A stretch of DNA of 31,444 bases from Alistipes sp. UBA936 (GTDB lineage Bacteria; Bacteroidota; Bacteroidia; Bacteroidales; Rikenellaceae). This document shows positions 1 through 5,551 of the stretch, piece by piece. The notes below the pieces were generated by a model. It was not told where the DNA came from. It saw nothing but the letters and a program-made list of their open reading frames with translations, and did no database searches. Location: contig DBDI01000018.1 of NCBI GenBank assembly GCA_002293505.1, forward strand, positions 1 to 31,444. The letters are read 5' to 3'. Positions within the stretch are counted from its first letter, which is position 1; each line of letters starts with the position of its first letter. A program made the translations under genes and the position numbers.

Positions 1-26
1 TTAAGAAACCCGACCGTAAATTGAAG

Positions 27-54
27 CGTTTTTAGTATCATTAGATTAAAAACG
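27..54. promoter_or_regulatory. Inverted repeat just upstream of the recombinase gene
   Basis: CGTTTTTA at 27-34 and its exact reverse complement TAAAAACG at 47-54 flank a 12-base AT-rich centre and end 5 bases before the recombinase ATG. The 28-bp span with symmetric arms is close to the size of a serine-recombinase dimer site, so it may be an autoregulatory operator or a crossover site. No second copy was spotted in the window, so the role is inference. Confidence 0.35.
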
Positions 55-59
55 ACACT

Positions 60-674
60 ATGATTTACGGATATATTAGAGTGAGTACCGACAGGCAAAC
101 AGTGGAAAATCAACGCTTTGAAATCGTCGAATTCTGCAAGAAGCACAACATTGAAGTGGAACGATGGATTGACGAGACCATCTCCGGTACGAAAGAAATA
201 GATAAGCGGAAGTTGGGCATCTTGTTGGACAATCTACAAAAAGGCGACATCCTCATTTGTTCTGAGTTATCAAGGCTGGGACGTAATCTTCTTATGATTA
301 TGTCTATATTAAATGTCTGTATGATAAAAGAGGTCGAGGTTTGGACAATTAAAGACAATTACCGATTGGGTAGCGATATCAGCTCCAAAGTTTTGGCATT
401 TGCCTTCGGACTATCAGCCGAAATTGAACGCAATCTGATCTCCCAGCGCACGAAAGAAGCCTTAGCGCGTATGAAATCTGAGGGAATTCATATCGGCAGA
501 CCGTTTGGCGCAAAATCGCAAGTGGTTAAATTGTCAGGCAAAGAAAAACAAATCGAATCTCTACTGATGCAACAGGTGCCGAAGATCAAAATCGCCCAAA
601 TACTCGGCGTGCATCGCTCAACGTTAAGGCGATTTATGTTGAGCCTTCATCTCCTATCCACACCGCAAATCTAA
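60..674 (+). CDS. Serine site-specific recombinase (resolvase/invertase family, Mpi-like)
   Basis: A 204-residue small serine recombinase. The N-terminal catalytic domain begins YIRVSTDRQ, with Ser9 as the expected nucleophile and Arg7 beside it. The SELSRLGR motif at 68-75 supplies the other active-site arginines (Arg72, Arg75). A long helix rich in E, R and K follows, then a C-terminal HTH at about 160-195 (KIAQILGVHRSTLRRF). Size and order match the Bacteroidota DNA-invertase group that includes Mpi, which inverts promoter segments between short inverted repeats. It cuts and rejoins DNA through a phosphoserine intermediate. A small inverted repeat sits directly upstream. The gene converges on a DUF2971 gene that is truncated at the junction. 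No invertible segment was recognised, so invertase versus resolvase activity is open; family membership is secure. Confidence 0.93.
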   Translation: MIYGYIRVSTDRQTVENQRFEIVEFCKKHNIEVERWIDETISGTKEIDKRKLGILLDNLQKGDILICSELSRLGRNLLMIMSILNVCMIKEVEVWTIKDNYRLGSDISSKVLAFAFGLSAEIERNLISQRTKEALARMKSEGIHIGRPFGAKSQVVKLSGKEKQIESLLMQQVPKIKIAQILGVHRSTLRRFMLSLHLLSTPQI

Positions 675-695
675 GATACAGAGGAGGTAATAATT

Positions 696-1289
696 TCATC
701 TACTGGCGAGAGGCTTAAAACAGCGAGGAAGTTTTGAGAGGGTGAACTTAACCTTAGCTTTGGTGAGCATTTGATAGTAGAAGAAATCTTGATTGTCTCT
801 CTCGAAAAAGTCAGGTTTATCAATGATGTCTCGATATTGCACATCATAGCAGCCACTAAAATTATGCAATCCGATGTATCCGCGTCCTGACTGGAGGTTT
901 GCATTTACTTTTTCCACATCCAGTCCTATACAAACTCCGGTATGGTCTTTCGCATAAAACGTCCACATAGGTAAAGAGTGATTGACTTTAGAGAGACAGC
1001 ATATCCACGCTTCATTTCTATTTCTCTCGTAAGGGTTCGATTTCAAAAGGATGGTATCCTGAACACCCCACGGCTTCGCTTGTTCCTGCGAGATTTTCGA
1101 GAAGTCAATCAGCCCCGGATGACAGTCGAAAGGGTCGTTAAATTTCGTCGCGTTGGTAAACTGGAGATTACCATTATATAGCATTCCTGCCGCGCCTTGA
1201 GCGTCGAGGTATTTGAATAATAACGCTGGTCTTTGAGGTTCGGCATCAACTGTTGTTGATGGATTCTCAGATGCTAATGTCTCGTTCAT
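696..1289 (-). CDS. DUF2971 family protein, C-terminally truncated
   Basis: About 197 residues from the ATG at 1289; an in-frame TTG at 1304 would add five. It resembles DUF2971: an N-terminal LFKYLDAQGA segment, then the NATKFNDPFDC motif, then CCLSKVNHSLPMWTFYAKDHTGVCIGLD. DUF2971 function is unknown, though it is common in defence islands and mobile elements. Family members normally continue past the LLTKS/K region with a tyrosine- and glutamate-rich EWR segment. Here the protein turns after YYQMLTKAK into an unrelated short tail and stops 22 bp from the recombinase stop codon, so the end looks deleted by recombination. It starts 4 bases after the abiEii stop and is the third gene of that operon. 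It may be non-functional. Confidence 0.7.
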   Translation of the reverse strand: MNETLASENPSTTVDAEPQRPALLFKYLDAQGAAGMLYNGNLQFTNATKFNDPFDCHPGLIDFSKISQEQAKPWGVQDTILLKSNPYERNRNEAWICCLSKVNHSLPMWTFYAKDHTGVCIGLDVEKVNANLQSGRGYIGLHNFSGCYDVQYRDIIDKPDFFERDNQDFFYYQMLTKAKVKFTLSKLPRCFKPLASR

Positions 1290-1293
1290 TCCC

Positions 1294-2289
1294 TCAATTG
1301 TCAATATGTATCTCCCTGATCCTGCTGGTCAATTCCTGCAACCGGTCGGATAGTTCGTCGAAAGTTTTCGGGTCTGTCTCGTAGATAAAACTCTCCCGCA
1401 AATCATCATAATCTTTTCGCCATGCCGTCACGAGGTTGTCCGGCGGACAGATCAGGATGGATGTCGGGCGGTGTGTGTCGTAATCGATGCTCGGAATGCT
1501 GTTGAATTTACGGCGGTGGGCGACAATGGTTTGATACAAGCCCGCGTTTGCCAACGCCGACCGAGCGAACCCTGTATCCATCATTTTCTCCAGATCGTAC
1601 AGATGCCGCGACATTCGTGTCGTGCGAGGGTTATCTTTCTGATATTCTTCGTGTAGCAGAAATATCTTCTCAAGGAATGTGCGCTCCGGCAGAACGGTTT
1701 TGAATGAGCAGTTGATTTCGGTGTCTATTTCGGGATAGACGGAACTAATGAGGGAAGACATCTCCCTGGCCTCATAAGGTTCGTCAAGAGACATCGCACT
1801 GAACTCGATTTTCACGACCGGCAAAACATAGTCGATAATCGTGTCGAGAACGCTCTTGTACCTAACTTCAACAGTTACGGCCATCGCGCTGCTGTTCTCG
1901 GCAATGAACTCCACTTCAAAATCAGTTATTCCATGTTCACGCAATATCGCTCTCAACTCATCGACCAACGTTTCCTTGATGTAGTGAAACGCTTTTCGGC
2001 GTATTGCCGTCAACTGCTGGGGTGTATTGTCGGGCAAGTTGAAAAATGAACGACTCACAGCCAGGTCGATATCTTCCGAAAACCTACTTATCAAGCCCCA
2101 CGCCTTGCTGAGCGATGTGCCGCCTTTGAACTGCAAGTAATCCGCCCACGAGGTCTTGGTCAGAGCGGAGAGAATAACGCTTACCCACCAATCCTTCTCG
2201 ACTGCCTGCTCCACGATTCTCTTCGCCTCGGCAGTCTGCTGAAGCATAACCAATTTTTCGTCTTTGGTATAATGTTGCCAGATGCTCAC
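1294..2289 (-). CDS. abiEii: AbiEii-type nucleotidyltransferase toxin (type IV TA, abortive infection)
   Basis: A 331-residue DNA polymerase-beta-like nucleotidyltransferase of the AbiEii/AbiGii family. With the start used here, the signature KGGTSLSKAW at 55-64 is followed by FSEDIDL at 70-76, whose acidic pair Asp73/Asp75 should bind metal. In this family the toxin binds nucleotides, and relatives (MenT toxins) add nucleotides to tRNA acceptor ends, stopping growth during phage infection. I chose the GTG at 2289 because it gives a 4-base GTGA overlap with the antitoxin stop and an N terminus (SIWQHYTKDEKLVML) typical of the family. An ATG at 2334 would overlap abiEi by 49 bases and add 15 residues of no recognisable match. 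It is the second gene of the operon, downstream of its antitoxin. Confidence 0.9.
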   Translation of the reverse strand: MSIWQHYTKDEKLVMLQQTAEAKRIVEQAVEKDWWVSVILSALTKTSWADYLQFKGGTSLSKAWGLISRFSEDIDLAVSRSFFNLPDNTPQQLTAIRRKAFHYIKETLVDELRAILREHGITDFEVEFIAENSSAMAVTVEVRYKSVLDTIIDYVLPVVKIEFSAMSLDEPYEAREMSSLISSVYPEIDTEINCSFKTVLPERTFLEKIFLLHEEYQKDNPRTTRMSRHLYDLEKMMDTGFARSALANAGLYQTIVAHRRKFNSIPSIDYDTHRPTSILICPPDNLVTAWRKDYDDLRESFIYETDPKTFDELSDRLQELTSRIREIHIDN

Positions 2290-2909
2290 TCCGTTACGGT
2301 TTTTATTATGGGTAGTAGCAGCTCCTTTATCCACACGGGCGACAGATACAGGTCGTGCATCATCGTTGCCCTCTCTTCGGCATCGCTTTCCGAGATGAGT
2401 TTAACGATACGATCCTTAACTTCGTCCGAGACGCGACTTTCGCCGAGTTCTTTCAGGGCAATGATTATAAGGGGTAGGAGCTTGCCTTTGTATTGGAAGT
2501 TCTTTTGAACCGCGCTTTTGAAAATGATGTTCCGGTTACCAACCTTGACTTGTCGTTTAGTGCCGTTGGTTATGTATATGGCGTTCATCGGAACCTGAGT
2601 TGAAAGGCCAAGAATATTTAACGCCGTATCGCCAGTTGGCATAATCTGCGCCTTATCTCGCTCGGCAATCTTTTGAGCGATCTGGTCGATGGTCGGTTGG
2701 AGTACCCCAAATCGAGTCTTCTTCGGGTTGACGTATATTCCGGTTGCCACGCGAAGAACCATTCCCTCTTTTTGCAGGCGAGATAGTGTTCGAGTCACGA
2801 GGCTATCGTTGTTCAAATCTTCAAAATCACTAATTGCAAATAGTCGACCTTCATCTGCACGACCGATCCTATCCTTAATGATTTGAGCTATATTGTCCTC
2901 TGTTTTCAT
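2286..2909 (-). CDS. abiEi: AbiEi-type antitoxin and transcriptional repressor (DUF6088)
   Basis: A 207-residue protein with an N-terminal winged-helix region at about 5-60 (FEDLNNDSLVTRTLSRLQKE, then RVATGIYVNP at the wing), followed by the AbiEi core with MPTGDTALNILGLSTQVP at about 90-110. In characterised systems AbiEi neutralises AbiEii without a stable complex and represses its own promoter by binding inverted repeats. That fits this locus: two identical perfect inverted repeats lie between positions 2922 and 3020, one over the -7 box and start site and one upstream. The stop codon overlaps the GTG start of the toxin gene, consistent with translational coupling. Confidence in family is high; the autorepression is inferred from site placement. 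Confidence 0.88.
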   Translation of the reverse strand: MKTEDNIAQIIKDRIGRADEGRLFAISDFEDLNNDSLVTRTLSRLQKEGMVLRVATGIYVNPKKTRFGVLQPTIDQIAQKIAERDKAQIMPTGDTALNILGLSTQVPMNAIYITNGTKRQVKVGNRNIIFKSAVQKNFQYKGKLLPLIIIALKELGESRVSDEVKDRIVKLISESDAEERATMMHDLYLSPVWIKELLLPIIKTVTE

Positions 2910-2921
2910 TTCCTGTATCAG

Positions 2922-2954
2922 TTTGTCCGAAATCCGCAGGTAATTTCGGACAAA
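2922..2954. promoter_or_regulatory. AbiEi operator 1 (perfect inverted repeat)
   Basis: Arms TTTGTCCGAAAT (2922-2933) and ATTTCGGACAAA (2943-2954) are exact reverse complements around the 9-base centre CCGCAGGTA. The right end overlaps the leftward -7 box at 2951-2958 and the repeat covers the predicted start site, so bound AbiEi would block the promoter. Confidence 0.75.
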
Positions 2955-2958
2955 GATA
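2951..2958 (-). promoter_or_regulatory. abiE operon promoter, -7 box
   Basis: On the minus strand TATCTTTG fits the Bacteroidota -7 consensus TAnnTTTG. A CTTG about 20 bp upstream could be the -33 element. The leader to the abiEi ATG would be roughly 35-40 bases, nearly all of it operator 1. Confidence 0.7.
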
Positions 2959-2991
2959 GGCTATTTTATGAAACAATGCAAGGATATTGGC

Positions 2992-3018
2992 GTCCGAAAT
3001 CCGCAGGTAATTTCGGAC
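2992..3018. promoter_or_regulatory. AbiEi operator 2 (perfect inverted repeat)
   Basis: A second copy, 67 bp away, with arms GTCCGAAAT (2992-3000) and ATTTCGGAC (3010-3018) and the same 9-base centre as operator 1. Counting flanks, 29 bases are identical (2925-2953 against 2992-3020). It lies upstream of the -33 region, so the two sites flank the core promoter. A half-site TCCGAAAT is also present at 3055-3062. Confidence 0.7.
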
Positions 3019-3021
3019 AAG

Positions 3022-3340
3022 AGCGTGACCAGAACGAGGCACTTTGACATTTCATCCGAAATAATTGATTCTTTCAGGTATTAATGCGGTCGCAATGTAG
3101 CCAAGATAAACTCAAACGGTTAGTATCGCTAACCACATGATAAAAAAAGGACTACGATTATTTGCGATGTTAAGATTCTATGTATCTTTGCCCTCAGCAG
3201 TCCCGGTCGTTCCTCTCCCAGATATTTAGATGCTGGTGATGAATCCGGGTTTTTGCTTTTATCACCTTTTCTATTTCGAAGGAGTCATTATTATTTTTGG
3301 CAAACGCATCCTGTCAACAGCAATGGATCGGGATAAAGAG
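3022..3340. other. Intergenic stretch without a firm gene
   Basis: It contains a perfect small hairpin (GGTTAG 3118-3123, CTAACC 3129-3134). Three bases later a 30-codon open frame runs rightward (ATG 3137 to TAG 3227-3229). A TATCTTTG box lies at 3183-3190. A weak stem (GGTGAT 3235-3240, ATCACC 3261-3266) is followed by four Ts. No family is recognisable in the short frame and I see no convincing RNA gene. Confidence 0.4.
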
Positions 3341-3361
3341 AAGGGATTTATTCAATCCCTT
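3341..3361 (-). terminator. Hairpin downstream of the small HTH gene
   Basis: AAGGGATT (3341-3348) and AATCCCTT (3354-3361) form a perfect 8-bp stem with a 5-base loop, 16 bases past the end of the HTH gene. The U-run on the minus strand is weak (CTCTTTA), so termination may be inefficient. Confidence 0.5.
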
Positions 3362-3376
3362 ACCCTTAGACACTAA

Positions 3377-3685
3377 CTATTGCCGCCCTCCTAAATTTGG
3401 ATACCGTCGCTGCTCTATCCGGCGATAGATGTCATCGACCGTCTGAATCTGCGGCTCCAAAAGCCGACCGTCGGGTCTAACTTCGAGGAACCTATCCCTA
3501 ATTCGGTAAATTTCGGAATAGGGGATGTAAACCCGTCCGCCGAGCCGGATTTGGCAGATGTAGCTGGATGCCAACCACCTCTCGATTGTGCGGTAACAAA
3601 CGCCGAGTTCGGCTGCCGCCTGCTTCTTTGAAAAAAGTCTCACATCCTGCCCTTGCAGGTGCTTGTCGCGGATAACTGAATGCAT
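3377..3685 (-). CDS. Small helix-turn-helix (excisionase-like) DNA-binding protein
   Basis: A 102-residue protein. Residues about 17-62 form a MerR/excisionase-type winged HTH: FSKKQAAAELGVCYRTIERW is the helix-turn-helix, and IRLGGRVYIPYSEIYRI is the wing with the usual basic-aromatic strand. The C-terminal 40 residues are charged and unassigned. Proteins of this size and type act as excisionases or as local regulators of mobile elements in Bacteroidota. No tyrosine integrase is present here, so a regulator role is at least as likely. It has its own -7 box (3711-3718), an inverted repeat over the upstream promoter region (3724-3754), and a second inverted repeat spanning its start codon (3669-3708). 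Confidence 0.8.
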   Translation of the reverse strand: MHSVIRDKHLQGQDVRLFSKKQAAAELGVCYRTIERWLASSYICQIRLGGRVYIPYSEIYRIRDRFLEVRPDGRLLEPQIQTVDDIYRRIEQRRYPNLGGRQ

Positions 3686-3708
3686 AATGATTGATTTTTA
3701 GTTATCCG
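3669..3708. promoter_or_regulatory. Inverted repeat spanning the HTH gene start codon
   Basis: CGGATAACT at 3669-3677 and AGTTATCCG at 3700-3708 are exact reverse complements with a 22-base spacer that contains the ATG at 3683-3685. In the mRNA this could be a stem presenting or hiding the start codon; in DNA it could be an operator. Confidence 0.45.
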
Positions 3709-3710
3709 GG

Positions 3711-3718
3711 CAAAGCTA
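3711..3718 (-). promoter_or_regulatory. -7 box for the small HTH gene
   Basis: TAGCTTTG on the minus strand fits TAnnTTTG and ends 25 bases before the ATG at 3685. Confidence 0.6.
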
Positions 3719-3723
3719 TGGGA

Positions 3724-3754
3724 TTGTCGCATATTTCGCATAAATTTGCGACAA
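3724..3754. promoter_or_regulatory. Inverted repeat in a divergent promoter region
   Basis: TTGTCGCA (3724-3731) and TGCGACAA (3747-3754) are exact reverse complements with a 15-base spacer. The repeat lies just upstream of the leftward -7 box at 3711-3718 and encloses a rightward TAAATTTG box at 3741-3748. A protein bound here, plausibly the adjacent HTH protein, could affect both directions. Confidence 0.45.
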
Positions 3755-4030
3755 AGTTTGAGGCGAGACTCACTTGCAGGAACTTCGGTTGAAGGGGATT
3801 GAATAAGGGGTCGTAACCCGTTTGCAAATAGGCACGACAGGAAGCGACAAAACCGACCAAGTGTGTTGGAACCTACCTAAATAATGTTCGGGAGATAATC
3901 GGTGATTATCAGATGGTTAGTCAGAACAAGCCCCATCCCGTCCATACCGCCAAGGGGCCGGAAATTAGAGGCCACGGATTAAACAATTACAGATAAACCT
4001 CAGAAGTTAGCAGATTTCTGAGGTTTTTCT
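3755..4030 (+). ncRNA. Candidate structured small RNA
   Basis: No gene is recognised in this 435-base gap between coding regions, but several RNA-like signs line up rightward. A TAAATTTG box (3741-3748) is followed by a perfect hairpin GATAATC/GATTATC with a 3-base loop (3894-3910). A GCCCC...GGGGC pairing follows near 3931-3959. A strong intrinsic terminator ends at 4028. The implied transcript is about 270 bases. No -33 TTTG is evident and no known RNA family was recognised, so this rests on structure alone. The terminator may instead belong to the leftward DUF5131 operon. Confidence 0.3.
3996..4028. terminator. Intrinsic terminator, strongest rightward
   Basis: AACCTCAGAA (3996-4005) and TTCTGAGGTT (4016-4025) form a perfect 10-bp stem, followed rightward by TTTTTCTTTT. 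Leftward the T-run is poor, but the hairpin lies about 95 bases past the DUF5131 stop and could still serve that operon. Confidence 0.7.
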
Positions 4031-4120
4031 TTTGCCCTAAAACGCATCCGGAGGCACTTTGAAACATCTAAAAAGTGGCGCAGGAGGCGGAGCAAATTCT
4101 CGGTCCCCATTCTCCACCTT

Positions 4121-4873
4121 TTACTCCGCTTCGAAGTTTATTCCCGCTTTTCGGGCCTGAACGTGTTGCAGGCGGCGAGGGATTGTGTAGAGGTGACCGT
4201 CGCGGACGAACTTCGCACCGGTCTGCTTGAACCAAAACGAAACACCCTGCCGAACGCACTCTTCGCGCAGCGCCATCACCCAGTCGAAATCGCACGGCCT
4301 CGCCCCGTAGCCCGATTCGCCTCCGGCAAGCACCTGCTCGACCCACTTTCCGATGTTGTAGGGTCCAAAGTCGACAGGCCCCAGAAGCGGCTCGCAGATG
4401 ATGCGTTTGTGCTTAATCGGAGCTGCCCGGTAAATCGGTAGGCGGTAATCGGCGCGGTCTTGATTCTCGACTGTGCAACAGATCGTTACGTGCTCCCAAC
4501 CGTCACCCCAATCTTCCGGCACACACTCCGCAAGCCTGTCGATACGCTTGGTTATCATCAGGAACCGCAGATCGCTGCGTTCGCGGATCATATCCCACGC
4601 CTCGGCGCGCCACGGGTCGGCGTCTTCGAGAAAGAAATCGGAGGTGAAACAGATGTAGACCAGTGTTCCGGAAGGGATTTTGTACTCCCCGTCGCGCTTT
4701 TTGCGGGCAATCGGCGCATCGAAACTCGCGGTTTTCGTGACTGTGGCGCTGTCGATGCCCCTCTTCTCGTCACCTCGATAGACATAGCAGTGCGCACACC
4801 CGGCACTCAACTTGCGGCACCCGTGCCACAAGTTCCACATCACGGAGCGGGGTTCGAGATAGTTGAGGGTCAT
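4121..4873 (-). CDS. Gp37/Gp68 (DUF5131) family protein, radical-SAM-like cysteine motif
   Basis: A 250-residue member of the phage Gp37/Gp68 family. Near the N terminus is WNLWHGCRKLSAGCAHCYVYR, whose cysteines 19, 26 and 29 form Cx6Cx2C. That pattern typifies the family and suggests an iron-sulfur cluster bound in a radical-SAM-like way. Further family landmarks are YICFTSDFFLEDAD (a TIM-barrel strand region), RFLMITKRIDRL, TVENQDRADYRLP, CEPLLGPVDF and VLAGGESG. The reaction is not known. Length is ordinary for the family. The ATG overlaps the stop of the upstream gene by four bases (ATGA), implying co-expression, but that partner is frameshifted here. It is typically carried by phages and integrative elements, which fits the low-GC island. 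Confidence 0.88.
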   Translation of the reverse strand: MTLNYLEPRSVMWNLWHGCRKLSAGCAHCYVYRGDEKRGIDSATVTKTASFDAPIARKKRDGEYKIPSGTLVYICFTSDFFLEDADPWRAEAWDMIRERSDLRFLMITKRIDRLAECVPEDWGDGWEHVTICCTVENQDRADYRLPIYRAAPIKHKRIICEPLLGPVDFGPYNIGKWVEQVLAGGESGYGARPCDFDWVMALREECVRQGVSFWFKQTGAKFVRDGHLYTIPRRLQHVQARKAGINFEAE

Positions 4874-5432
4874 TGTTCTAATGTTTCCCCTTGACGCAGT
4901 TCATTAACATAGCAACCCAAATTGCTTGAAACCTTGTCAAAAATACTACGCAAATAAGGCGTGATAGTTTCCATATTAAGGTCGCTTTCTATCGGAAACT
5001 GATGGTATTGATTCAGAAAACGCTTAATATCCCCAATCTCTGAGGGAGGCAGAAGCAGGAATGGATTGCTTTCTCTATAATAAGTCATCGCAGATAGATG
5101 TATAAAGGCGCAACCCAGCTTATACACATAGTTCGCCCATCCATGTAATCGTTTTGCGAGGCGTACCAATGAGTTGTCTGTTATAGGTGCACCGGTATGG
5201 GATTAATCCATCTTTCTCCATCCAAGGTTTGGTTGATATAGTGCTCTCGGAGTTCCATATCGTTTATGGACAATAGGTACATAACCCTGACCATAGAGTC
5301 TAATTCTTGTCGTAATATGGACATAACTTGTCCGTATAAACGAGCAGGCATTAGCAATTGAACCGCTTGTGAGTGTTCGGCTGATCTCTGCGAAACGATG
5401 TCGCAAAACCGAGTAATATTATCAGAATTCAT
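4870..5432 (-). pseudogene. Frameshifted partner gene of the DUF5131 protein
   Basis: Two adjacent frames appear to be halves of one gene. The first, 5181-5432, starts MNSDNITRFCDIVSQ and ends LDGERWINPIPVHL. The second continues to 4870 and contains SHTGAPITDNSLVRLAKRL and GWANYVYKLGCAFIHLS. The second has no good start (only a TTG at 5169), yet sensible protein sequence extends upstream of that point to about 5208. Restoring one missing base near 5205-5210 would join GERWIN to SHTGAPITD, giving about 187 residues. The product looks helical and soluble; the family is not recognised. Its stop overlaps the DUF5131 ATG. It could be a true pseudogene, a sequencing error or a programmed shift; no slippery heptamer is evident. 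Confidence 0.65.
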
Positions 5433-5543
5433 ATTTTAGAATTTATCGATTAACTGTTTGACAAGCTAAGGCACGCTCTCGCGACTGATGCCAGCGCCTG
5501 TAAATAGACGATCTTCATAATCTCTACCTCAAAAAAATCTCGC

Positions 5544-5551
5544 CAAACCTA
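5544..5551 (-). promoter_or_regulatory. Possible -7 box for the frameshifted gene/DUF5131 operon
   Basis: TAGGTTTG on the minus strand fits TAnnTTTG and overlaps the last codons of the GH95 gene. It would give a leader of about 105 bases. Within that leader is a 22-codon frame (5450-5518) preceded by GAGGTAGAG, which may be chance. Readthrough from the GH95 operon is an alternative, since no terminator hairpin was seen between them. Confidence 0.35.

Noticed and set aside
3182..3191. GTATCTTTGC resembles the GTANNTTTGC core used by CTnDOT-type integrative elements.
   Set aside because: The decamer is also what a -7 promoter box looks like, it is short, and no tyrosine integrase or matching second copy is present in the window.
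4068..4346. A leftward 92-codon frame overlapping the end of the DUF5131 gene.
   Set aside because: Arg/Gly-rich with no recognisable domain; it is a shadow of the DUF5131 reading frame.
5450..5518. A 22-codon frame (MKIVYLQALAS...) with GAGG upstream, in the leader of the frameshifted gene.
   Set aside because: Too short to support, no recognisable product, and Shine-Dalgarno-like bases carry little weight in Bacteroidota.
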